DNA from: CAYJPA01 sp964371945
GTDB lineage: Bacteria; Chloroflexota; Chloroflexia; Thermomicrobiales; UBA6265
NCBI GenBank assembly: GCA_964371945.1
Contig: CAYJPA010000127.1
Span: 1 to 9,822, forward strand
DNA length: 9,822 bases
Direction: 5' to 3'
This document shows positions 1 to 5,888 of the stretch, piece by piece. The first letter of the stretch is position 1. Each line of letters starts with the position of its first letter. Below the pieces are notes generated by a model. That model was not told where the DNA came from, searched no databases, and saw nothing but the letters and a program-made list of their open reading frames with translations. The position numbers and the translations under genes were made by a program.

Positions 1-44
1 ATCCGCTGGATTTCCTAGACCAGCCAAAGTTGTATTGGTGGATT

Positions 45-270
45 TGTAGTCGCGCGATTATGAAACGTGCATTCTTATTCGGTGTATCAGGGAGCGCGTC
101 TCGCCGTACGACGTCTTCGTTCTCAACCCTGGAAGGGTTTCGTTGGCGTAGCCCGGTCAATTTATTGCCGGGCGATGCACAACAGACAATAGTCCGATCA
201 ATGACGCATTCTTCATTTATCGCGCCCGTAAATGTATCACCGCGCGAGTGCAATAGATTGCGCGACTACA
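45..270. mobile_element. MITE-like non-coding element with terminal inverted repeats
   Basis: The ends are inverted repeats: TGTAGTCGCGCGAT at 45-58 pairs with the reverse complement of 257-270 (13 of 14 positions, first 11 perfect). The interior holds two hairpins: AACCCT-GGA-AGGGTT at 125-139 (6-bp stem), and GCCCGG/CCGGGC at 151-173 with an inner CAAT/ATTG extension across a one-base bulge. No convincing protein is encoded; the long plus-strand reading frame through it is antisense to the hxlR gene and shows no family motif. The first ~60 bp recur at the right end of the window, which supports a dispersed repeat. No clear target-site duplication is visible beside the ends. It could instead be a remnant end of a larger insertion sequence. 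Transposase family unknown. Confidence 0.55.
48..109 (+). repeat. Direct repeat copy 1 (left end of the MITE-like element)
   Basis: Bases 57-109 are identical to 9770-9822 (53 bp). Identity continues outward to base 48 with two mismatches, at 50 and 56. The match stops only because the window ends. It begins at the terminal inverted repeat, as expected if the repeat unit is the mobile element. Confidence 0.9.
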
Positions 271-296
271 GGACTGCAATGGGGCCGAGCAAGAGG

Positions 297-710
297 CTAG
301 CGAACCGACGCTGGAGCATCTCTCAAGACATCGGACGAATCGCGCTCTTCCACGCACTCGCGAATGCTCGCTTCTTCGGTGTGATCGACTTCGACCCACC
401 GGTAGGACCACTCGCCGATCGCTTGCATAACCGCATCGAGATCGCGGCCCTTTTCGGTGAGCTCATATTCGATCCGCACCGGGGTTTCGGGATAGACCGT
501 TCTTGTGATGATTTTCTCGTGCTCGAGCTCTTTGAGCCGCTCCGAAAGCAAGCGATCGCTTAATCCCGGAATCGCGTGCGCGATGTCGCTGAATCGCGTG
601 CGTCCGCTGCGCATGGCGCGGATGATCGTCCCGGTCCACCGGCGACCGATCAGTTCAACTGCTTTGTGAAAAACGGGGCAGAACGCACCCTGCTCATGCC
701 GCGTGCTCAT
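297..710 (-). CDS. HxlR-family winged-helix transcriptional regulator
   Basis: A 137-residue DNA-binding protein of the HxlR family, small winged-helix regulators that act as dimers. The signature starts at CPVFHKAVELIGRRW (residues 11-25), continues through a recognition-helix segment with LSDRLLSERLKELE (about 50-63), and ends in the wing with RIEYELTEKGRDL (about 79-91). Cys11 sits where YodB/HypR-type members carry the conserved N-terminal cysteine that senses quinones, diamide or hypochlorite; sensing here is inferred. The C-terminal ~40 residues are charged and not diagnostic. The ATG at 710 is chosen because the family motif begins ten residues later and a promoter -10 box lies exactly 7 bp upstream, implying a leaderless mRNA. 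It is divergent from the yceI-like gene and shares its control region, so autoregulation and control of the yceI-ddn unit are likely. Confidence 0.93.
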   Translation of the reverse strand: MSTRHEQGAFCPVFHKAVELIGRRWTGTIIRAMRSGRTRFSDIAHAIPGLSDRLLSERLKELEHEKIITRTVYPETPVRIEYELTEKGRDLDAVMQAIGEWSYRWVEVDHTEEASIRECVEERDSSDVLRDAPASVR

Positions 711-716
711 CGTTCC

Positions 717-745
717 ATTCTAATCTTCTGTAAGCGACTTGACAA
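717..745 (-). promoter_or_regulatory. Promoter of the hxlR gene, probably leaderless
   Basis: On the minus strand, TTGTCA (740-745) and TAGAAT (717-722) each match the sigma-70 consensus at 5 of 6 positions and are separated by exactly 17 bp. Transcription would begin about 7 bp further on, at the A of the ATG (710), leaving no room for a ribosome binding site. The -35 box overlaps that of the opposing promoter (739-744). Confidence 0.7.
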
Positions 746-778
746 GGGTAACCTAACCGCACTATAGTTGCTTACAGA
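727..778. promoter_or_regulatory. Hyphenated palindrome, probable HxlR operator
   Basis: TCTGTAAGCGACT (727-739) and AGTTGCTTACAGA (766-778) are inverted repeats, matching at 12 of 13 positions with one G/T difference, separated by 26 bp. The left arm reaches the plus-strand -35 box and lies in the minus-strand spacer; the right arm overlaps the plus-strand -10 box. Each arm carries GTAAGC, so binding at both would block both promoters. The regulator is inferred from position. Confidence 0.7.
739..768 (+). promoter_or_regulatory. Promoter of the yceI-ddn unit
   Basis: TTGACA (739-744, perfect -35) and TATAGT (763-768, 5 of 6 for -10) are separated by 18 bp. The predicted start is near 775, about 130 nt before the chosen yceI start. 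Both boxes touch the arms of the palindrome at 727-778, so the promoter is probably repressed by the divergent HxlR protein. Confidence 0.8.
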
Positions 779-792
779 CGGTTAGTGAACCG

Positions 793-912
793 ATGGCTCC
801 GGCAAAGACAACTATTCAAGTTAGCGATCTGGAGCTTGCGCAGGATTCCGGCGGCAACAGATGCCCGCCGGTGCACGAAAACGACCGAAGAGTCGGGGGG
901 ACATTGTGGTAG
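793..912 (+). CDS. Possible 39-residue leader peptide upstream of yceI
   Basis: An ATG about 18 nt after the predicted transcription start opens a 39-codon frame beginning MAPAKTTIQVSDLELAQDSG. It ends with TAG at 910-912, overlapping the chosen GTG start of the yceI-like gene (906). The overlap would allow translational coupling. No strong Shine-Dalgarno sequence precedes it and the peptide resembles no family I know, so it may be a chance frame in the 5' leader. Confidence 0.25.
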   Translation: MAPAKTTIQVSDLELAQDSGGNRCPPVHENDRRVGGTLW

Positions 913-1469
913 CTCAGTCAACAACAGCGACGATTGGAACGACGACTTCAACGTGGGCGATCGATGCGTCGCACTCGAATGCCGAGTTCGGCGTCAAGCA
1001 TTTGATGGTCTCAACAGTCAAGGGTCGCTTTGGCGAAATCTCCGGGACCCTTCATCTTGACGAGGCCGACGTCACGAATTCCGCGATCGATGTGACGATC
1101 AATGTGGCTTCAGTCGATACCCGCGACGAGAAACGAGACGCGCATCTTCGATCCGCTGATTTCTTCGACGTCGAGAACTTCCCGATCATGACGTTCAAGA
1201 GCACGAAGGTAGAGCAGAACAGCAAAGACCGCCTGTCAATCACCGGCGATCTGAAGATTCGCGACATCTCCAGGCCGGTCGTTCTCGATGCCGAGCTAGG
1301 CGGCCGCGGCGGCACCCCCTGGGGCTCTGAGGTCATCTCCTACAGCGCGGAGACCACGATCAGCCGAAGAGACTGGAACATGGAGTTCAACATTCCCCTT
1401 GACGGTGGCGGGGTCGTGGTTGGCGACAAGGTGAAGATCGCCGTCGAGTTCGAAGCCATCAAGCAATAA
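906..1469 (+). CDS. YceI-family polyisoprenoid-binding protein
   Basis: A 187-residue YceI-like protein: a lipocalin-like beta barrel whose known members bind polyisoprenoids such as ubiquinone-8 in a hydrophobic pocket. Family landmarks are WAIDASHSNAEFGVKHLMVS near the N-terminus, TVKGRF, RDEKRDAHLRSADFFDVENFP in the middle, GDLKIRDISRPV, and a C-terminal SAETTISRRDWNM. There is no signal peptide, so it is probably cytoplasmic, unlike periplasmic E. coli YceI. The GTG at 906 is preferred because GGGGGG (895-900) lies 5 nt upstream and it gives an ordinary N-terminus (VAQSTTAT); an in-frame ATG at 861 would add 15 basic residues unlike the family. It is probably cotranscribed with the ddn-like gene 57 nt downstream. 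Ligand unknown; a quinone or isoprenoid is plausible. Confidence 0.92.
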   Translation: MVAQSTTATIGTTTSTWAIDASHSNAEFGVKHLMVSTVKGRFGEISGTLHLDEADVTNSAIDVTINVASVDTRDEKRDAHLRSADFFDVENFPIMTFKSTKVEQNSKDRLSITGDLKIRDISRPVVLDAELGGRGGTPWGSEVISYSAETTISRRDWNMEFNIPLDGGGVVVGDKVKIAVEFEAIKQ

Positions 1470-1526
1470 CCGTGGAGCCGGTCCAGGCCCGGCGCTTGAG
1501 GATGAAGGTACAGGGAGAGGGAACAG

Positions 1527-1943
1527 ATGGTCGACTTCGACGATTTCAACAGCAAACTGATCGCTGAGATGCGCGCCAACGGCGGCAAGGCTGGTGGGAT
1601 GTTCGAAGGCGCGCCGCTCTTGATTCTGCACAGCACCGGCGCCAAGAGCGGGCAAACGCGACTGGCGCCGCTCGTCTACACCGGCACGGCCGACAAGCCG
1701 GTCATCATCGCCTCCAAGGGCGGAGCTCCGACAAATCCAGACTGGTACGTCAACTTGAAAGCCAATCCAAGCGCGACGATCGAAATAGGCAATGAAACTC
1801 GCCTGGTAACCGCGATCGAGGTGACTGGGGCTGAGCGCGATCGACTCTTTGCGCGGATGGTCGCCGAGCGGCCCGACTTCGGTAGGTACCAGGAAAACAC
1901 GACGCGGATCATTCCGGTCTTGATGCTTGAACCAGCCGGATAA
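1527..1943 (+). CDS. Ddn-family F420H2-dependent nitroreductase/quinone reductase
   Basis: A 138-residue protein of the deazaflavin-dependent nitroreductase family (PF04075, as in mycobacterial Ddn), a split-barrel fold that uses reduced F420 to reduce quinones and nitroaromatics. Landmarks are HSTGAKSGQTRLAPL (residues 35-49), the F420-binding signature KGGAPTNPDWYVNLKANP (64-81), and the C-terminal YQENTTRIIPVLML (121-134). Length is typical of the short members. A strong purine-rich Shine-Dalgarno (GGGAGAGG, 1513-1520) stands 6 nt before the ATG. It follows yceI without a terminator between them and is followed by one at 1979-2003, so the pair form one transcript. With an isoprenoid-binding partner and a cysteine-bearing HxlR regulator, defence against quinones or electrophiles is a reasonable inference. 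The exact substrate cannot be told from sequence. Confidence 0.92.
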   Translation: MVDFDDFNSKLIAEMRANGGKAGGMFEGAPLLILHSTGAKSGQTRLAPLVYTGTADKPVIIASKGGAPTNPDWYVNLKANPSATIEIGNETRLVTAIEVTGAERDRLFARMVAERPDFGRYQENTTRIIPVLMLEPAG

Positions 1944-1978
1944 CGAACACTACCAGACCCTAGAACGATCTAGAGAAG

Positions 1979-2003
1979 CGGCCGGAATCTACCGGCCGTT
2001 TTT
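1979..2003 (+). terminator. Intrinsic terminator of the yceI-ddn unit
   Basis: CGGCCGG (1979-1985) pairs perfectly with CCGGCCG (1992-1998) across a 6-nt loop, and is followed directly by TTTTT (1999-2003). It lies 36 nt past the ddn-like stop and separates that unit from the GMC gene. Confidence 0.92.
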
Positions 2004-2086
2004 CGTTTGCGGGTTGCGCCGATCCCGCGCTGGAAAAAAGCGGGTAAGATCGCCTTCGCTGTGGCGACAAAGCCGAGGAGAGTCCG

Positions 2087-3610
2087 GTGGGTGAATTGGG
2101 GTCAAGGTTGCCGGCGTACGCCGATACCATCGTTGTCGGTGGCGGAGTTGGCGGTGCGGTCGTAGCTGGTCGATTGGCGGCCCAATCAGACGAACAGATT
2201 CTGCTGTTGGAAGCAGGTCCCGATTACGGTCCGCTGTCAGACGGCAACTGGCCCTCGGAACTGCTCGACTGCACGTTCATGCCGGTTGACAGTCATTCCT
2301 GGAACTACACCAGTTCATGTGCCAACGGAACGCCGGATCTGGGAATCGAACGCGCTCGGGTGATTGGCGGCTGTTCGTCGCACAACGGATGCGCCGCGGT
2401 CTGGGGGTGGCGTGGCGACTACGACGCCTGGGCCGCGGCGGGCAATCCCGGTTGGGATGCAGATTCGCTTCTTCCGCTGTTCGAGCGCGCGAATGCGGCG
2501 ATGCGCGTTTTTCAACCGAAACGGGAAGAGGTCACCCCGTGGCATCGCGCCTGCGCCGATGCGGGACCGGCCGCGGGCTTTCCTTTTCTCGAGAATCTCA
2601 ATGACCTTGATGCGGAGCTTGGGATTGGCTTTGGCGCGCTCAATGTCGATCAAAACGTCCGCTGGAATAGCGCGTTTGGCTACCTGGATCCGGTCCGAGA
2701 CCGTCCGAACCTCCAAATCGCCGGGAATGCACTCGTTGACCGGGTCACCGTCGAAGGCGGCGCTGCCACCGGTGTCGAGGCGATTGTTGAGGGCCAGTCT
2801 CACCGTGTGAAAGCGGGCCGCGTTGTGCTGTGCGGGGGCGCGTATGGATCACCGTTGATCATGCTGCGTTCCGGCATCGGACCCGCGGACGAGATCGCGG
2901 AACACGGCATCAGACCGCTTCATGAATTGTCGGGCGTGGGGCGAAACCTGCAGGACCACCCATCGACTCGCGTCGTTTTCACCGGAACCCCGGAGCTAGT
3001 AACCGCGATGAACGACTTTGTGGCGTCTGGCGGTTCACCGAGAGAAGAGGGCTCGATTGTTTTGGCGAAGAGCTCCCGGTGCGAACGTGGCTTCGACCTC
3101 CACCTCTATCCCATCGCCAGTCCACGAGGCAATGGCGAATGGCTCTTCGCCATCTACACAGCGGTGATGGATGTGAAATCGACTGGAATCATCAAACTCG
3201 GTGGTCGCGATCCAGAAGCGCTCCCGATCATCGATACCGGCTATTTCACCGATCCCGAGGGCACCGACCTGACGGTCTTGGTCGACGGGATTCGACACGC
3301 CCGCAATCTCGCCGCCCAGCTGCCGATGTCGGGATTGTGCGGCCCCGAGATCGAACCGCTACTTGGGCAGGACGATCTCCTGGGGTATGTGATTGCAAAG
3401 TGCACCCACGACTATCACCCGGCGAGCACCTGCAAGATGGGACCCTCCAGCGATCCAGGCGCCGTCGTTGATCATCGGGGCAAAGTCCACGGATTGGACG
3501 GCCTCTTTGTGGCGGATGCTTCGATCATGCCTTTCGTCGCCAGAGCCAACACCAACATTCCAACCGCGGTGATTGCCGAGAAGGTGGTGGAAGGGTTAAT
3601 CCAGAACTGA
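2087..3610 (+). CDS. GMC-family FAD oxidoreductase, choline-oxidase-like motif
   Basis: A 507-residue glucose-methanol-choline oxidoreductase, FAD flavoproteins that oxidise alcohols to aldehydes. An N-terminal ADP-binding fold has GxGxxG at G18/G20/G23 and the ribose-binding acidic residue E42. The first GMC signature (about 90-110) contains RVIGGCSSHNG with His99, matching the His of choline oxidase that bonds covalently to FAD. A second signature is GGAYGSPLIMLRSGIGP. The C-terminal domain has HDYHPASTCKMG with catalytic-type His444, then ADASIMPFVARANTNIPT with Asn488/Asn490, one of which should be the catalytic partner. There is no signal peptide. The GTG start is supported by GAGGAG (2075-2080) 6 nt upstream. 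The serine after HN in choline oxidase (Ser101) is glycine here, so the substrate probably differs. It stands alone between a terminator and a convergent operon. Substrate unknown. Confidence 0.93.
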   Translation: MGELGSRLPAYADTIVVGGGVGGAVVAGRLAAQSDEQILLLEAGPDYGPLSDGNWPSELLDCTFMPVDSHSWNYTSSCANGTPDLGIERARVIGGCSSHNGCAAVWGWRGDYDAWAAAGNPGWDADSLLPLFERANAAMRVFQPKREEVTPWHRACADAGPAAGFPFLENLNDLDAELGIGFGALNVDQNVRWNSAFGYLDPVRDRPNLQIAGNALVDRVTVEGGAATGVEAIVEGQSHRVKAGRVVLCGGAYGSPLIMLRSGIGPADEIAEHGIRPLHELSGVGRNLQDHPSTRVVFTGTPELVTAMNDFVASGGSPREEGSIVLAKSSRCERGFDLHLYPIASPRGNGEWLFAIYTAVMDVKSTGIIKLGGRDPEALPIIDTGYFTDPEGTDLTVLVDGIRHARNLAAQLPMSGLCGPEIEPLLGQDDLLGYVIAKCTHDYHPASTCKMGPSSDPGAVVDHRGKVHGLDGLFVADASIMPFVARANTNIPTAVIAEKVVEGLIQN

Positions 3611-3667
3611 TCCTCATCCCAAGAGAGACCCACCGCTGCGACAAGCACATAGTCCTGGGATCCGGTT

Positions 3668-3943
3668 TCAGCTCGCTGCAGTTGGGTCCTCGTTGAGCCA
3701 AGCGCGGAGCTCCTCCGCTATCTTGTCGGAGATTTCGTGGTTGCCGGTAGCTTCGTAGACGAGACGCCGCATTTGCCCGACCACCCGGCGTGAGGAATCG
3801 AAGTGCCAACGGCGGACGTCGACCAAGCGATCGTCTGACCGCCATCCTCGCGAAATCGTCCATGCAGCAGCCGATCGTTCGACGAAGAGCACTATCTGGC
3901 GATCGCTCCACGAAAAGAGGTCGTCGGCAGATGGCGCGGACAC
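3668..3943 (-). CDS. Small protein of unknown function at the end of the operon
   Basis: A frame of about 91 residues beginning SAPSADDLFSWSDRQIVLF after a GTG start at 3943, which lies 2 nt after the PIG-L stop codon. A TTG at 3967 in the same frame would make 99 residues and overlap the PIG-L end by 22 nt. Codon choice is GC-ending, like the neighbours. The protein is soluble, mixed charged and hydrophobic, with likely helices at SSRRVVGQMRRLVYEAT and DKIAEELRAWLNE. No family is recognised, and no clear Shine-Dalgarno precedes either start, so translation would rely on coupling to PIG-L. It converges on the GMC gene with a 57-bp gap that holds no obvious terminator. It could be a chance frame, though the coding look and position argue for a real gene. 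Confidence 0.55.
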   Translation of the reverse strand: MSAPSADDLFSWSDRQIVLFVERSAAAWTISRGWRSDDRLVDVRRWHFDSSRRVVGQMRRLVYEATGNHEISDKIAEELRAWLNEDPTAAS

Positions 3944-3945
3944 GT

Positions 3946-4764
3946 TCAGGTGACCGGTGGTTGGCAAAACTCGAATAGCGGATCGACGCCCGACTCGCTT
4001 TCCGATGGCATGGCCAGCCGAAAACGCTCGACACGAGTCAGCTCCCGGACATCGTGCTCAGGACCGCTCCAGGGACCGCCGGCCGCGATCTGGGTGCGGT
4101 GAGCGAGAATCGCCGCCAATTTTCGCTCGAATTGGTGAGAAACGTCGATTTGGGTCGTGATGAGCTCATCCGGCGTGCCGTACGATCCCAGTTCATCCGC
4201 CGAAACGTTTTTGAACGGGCCATTCGGACGTTTGGCCATCTCCCGGATGCGCGATTTCGGCACCGCGTTGTAGTAGAGCGCCGGTTTGACCTCGGTTGCC
4301 GGGGCATAAATCTCGAGCGCGGAGGTCGCCGCCGCGTGGATTTTCAGGTGGTCCGGGTGTCCGTAAACACCGTCGGGCCCGAAAGTCAGGACCACGTGAG
4401 GCGGCACCTCGCGCATGATGTCGACCAAGCGACTCACGACATCGGCCGGATCTGCATTCACGAATGCGTCTTCACGGCCGTTGCCGGCGGTGCCGGCCAT
4501 GCCGGAATCGCGAAATCCAAGCAACCGCACGTCCGAGACATTGAGCAGCGCCATGGCGTCGCGCAATTCCTGCTCGCGGACCTCCCCGAGATTTTCAGCG
4601 GTCGCGAATGCGGGATCACTGATCTCGCCGGCTTCGCCGCGCGTGGCGCAAACCAGCGTAACGGTCCCGCCACGATCGGTGACGGTTGCGAACGTGCCCG
4701 AAGCGCCGAACGCTTCGTCGTCGGGATGAGCGTAGATCGCAAGTAGATGAAAATTGTTCGTCAT
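3946..4764 (-). CDS. PIG-L family zinc-dependent deacetylase
   Basis: A 272-residue PIG-L/LmbE-fold protein (PF02585), zinc enzymes that remove acetyl groups from N-acetylglucosamine conjugates or cleave related amides (MshB, Mca, BshB). The motif AHPDDE (residues 12-17) supplies zinc ligands His13 and Asp16 and general base Asp15. GHPDH (135-139) supplies catalytic-type His136 and zinc ligand His139. Intermediate family motifs are CATRGEAGE, VREQELRDAMALL, LGFRDSGM and PHVVLTFGPDG. Length is close to MshB and Mca (about 290-300). The ATG is preceded by AGGAG 5 nt upstream, and no signal peptide is seen. It is fifth in an FMN-riboswitch-led operon, 51 nt behind the fusion gene. That context suggests it acts on a conjugate linked to flavin or deazaflavin metabolism, but bacillithiol/mycothiol-type roles remain possible. 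Confidence 0.93.
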   Translation of the reverse strand: MTNNFHLLAIYAHPDDEAFGASGTFATVTDRGGTVTLVCATRGEAGEISDPAFATAENLGEVREQELRDAMALLNVSDVRLLGFRDSGMAGTAGNGREDAFVNADPADVVSRLVDIMREVPPHVVLTFGPDGVYGHPDHLKIHAAATSALEIYAPATEVKPALYYNAVPKSRIREMAKRPNGPFKNVSADELGSYGTPDELITTQIDVSHQFERKLAAILAHRTQIAAGGPWSGPEHDVRELTRVERFRLAMPSESESGVDPLFEFCQPPVT

Positions 4765-4815
4765 GTTGCTCCTAGCTCATTGGTCGAATCAAGCTTGTCC
4801 GCTTCATCGCCGGCG

Positions 4816-5886
4816 TCACGACCAATCGACAATCAACTGATCCACCGGCAGCCTCGGGCGCCTGACCGGTTCCTTGTCGACATAACCAACCGGAATCAAC
4901 GCCTGCGGGACAAGCGTACTCGCAAGACCGAGCGCATCGCGGACGACATCCGGGCAAAAAAGTGGCGCGCACATCCAGCCCGAATCGAGTCCGGCGGAAT
5001 ACAACGACACCATTAGATTCTGAATCGCAGCGCCGAGACTCTGCACGGCCATTGTTCGCTCGGCTGCCCGCCGTTCCGGATCGGGGTAGTCGTCCAGATC
5101 TTCGAGATAGAGAGACGGAACTACGATCAACGGCGCCTCGAGCAGTCGCTGCCGGCTCTTCTGCAACCGGATCTGAACGATCGTTTCGTCCTGGCCGTCC
5201 AGCTCGAGCTGTTGCTGCCAGGTCGCCGCCATGTCGTCGACGAGCTTCTGTTTCCGATCGATTGATTCGACCACCGCGAATCGCCAGGGTTGCCGCCCGT
5301 GTGGAGAGGGCGCCCAGCCAGCCGCCGCGATCGCCTGCTCGACGAGCGGACGCGAAACGGGATCGGGGCGAAGCGAGCGAACCGACCTCCGGCCCTGGAC
5401 GAGCGCGGTGAAATCCCGTGGGCGGGTTTCTGCCGCGGCCTGAACGCTGGAGCTCCATGCGATCGCGTGCAGATCACTGATCCAAAGCATCGGAGCGCGG
5501 TCGATCGCCATGGTCCGATATTGTGGGTACTTCGAGCGAAGAACGGAGATCGCACTTGCGAAACGCGGGTCACCGGGGTCGATGAACCGCGCCCCACCAG
5601 AGATCTGAACGAATCGAAGCTGGCTCCAGTCCTCGTTGTAGTCGTCAACAACAACGGAGACGGACGGGTTCTCTCGAATGTTCCGCACCCGTTGAAGCTG
5701 ATCGAGCGGTTTCGATTTTGGCTTTTCGTCGAGCGCTGACACGATCACTGGAACTCCTTGGTCCTCGATTACGGCATAGCAAAAGGGCACAACCGACGGC
5801 CTCCCGGCGGCGTCGGCCGTCGCGAGACGTCCGATCCGCCGGGAGGCCACGAATTCGAGATCAACGGACGTCGGTCGATGCCCCAT
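4816..5886 (-). CDS. Fusion: PPOX-class F420-type domain + FbiB-like nitroreductase
   Basis: A 356-residue two-domain protein. Residues 1-147 are a PPOX split-barrel domain of the Rv0121 type (RRIGRLATADAAGRPSVVPFCYAV at 16-39; MLWISDLHAIAW at 133-144), a group predicted to bind F420. Residues about 160-355 are an FMN nitroreductase domain with RRSVR (166-170, phosphate-binding type), APSPHGRQPWRF (192-203), AERTMAVQSLGAAIQNL (275-291) and GYVDKEP. This domain most resembles the C-terminal domain of FbiB, which reduces dehydro-F420-0. No signal peptide. The ATG is 2 nt after the binding-protein stop (TAG-CA-ATG) with no Shine-Dalgarno, so translation is probably by reinitiation. Two flavin or deazaflavin sites in one chain would suit hydride exchange between FMN and F420, or a step of F420 synthesis. 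Domain calls are firm; the reaction is not. Confidence 0.85.
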   Translation of the reverse strand: MGHRPTSVDLEFVASRRIGRLATADAAGRPSVVPFCYAVIEDQGVPVIVSALDEKPKSKPLDQLQRVRNIRENPSVSVVVDDYNEDWSQLRFVQISGGARFIDPGDPRFASAISVLRSKYPQYRTMAIDRAPMLWISDLHAIAWSSSVQAAAETRPRDFTALVQGRRSVRSLRPDPVSRPLVEQAIAAAGWAPSPHGRQPWRFAVVESIDRKQKLVDDMAATWQQQLELDGQDETIVQIRLQKSRQRLLEAPLIVVPSLYLEDLDDYPDPERRAAERTMAVQSLGAAIQNLMVSLYSAGLDSGWMCAPLFCPDVVRDALGLASTLVPQALIPVGYVDKEPVRRPRLPVDQLIVDWS

Positions 5887-5888
5887 TG

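Noticed and set aside
30..563. 177-codon plus-strand open frame over the left element and hxlR
   Set aside because: It is antisense to the clear HxlR gene over half its length, runs through the inverted-repeat element, and shows no family motif.
3611..3667. Bidirectional terminator between the convergent GMC gene and the operon end
   Set aside because: Only a 6-bp inverted repeat (ATCCCA/TGGGAT) with a loop over 30 nt and no T-run on either strand.
3525..4034. 169-codon minus-strand frame across the GMC 3' end and the small gene
   Set aside because: It overlaps three better-supported genes, including the conserved GMC C-terminus, and looks like out-of-frame translation.
4054..4746. 230-codon plus-strand open frame opposite the PIG-L gene
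   Set aside because: The minus strand carries complete PIG-L catalytic motifs; the plus frame is an arginine-rich shadow typical of GC-rich DNA.
4772..5458. 228-codon minus-strand frame overlapping the fusion gene in another phase
   Set aside because: Low-complexity arginine/glycine composition without motifs, while the overlapping frame holds a full nitroreductase domain.
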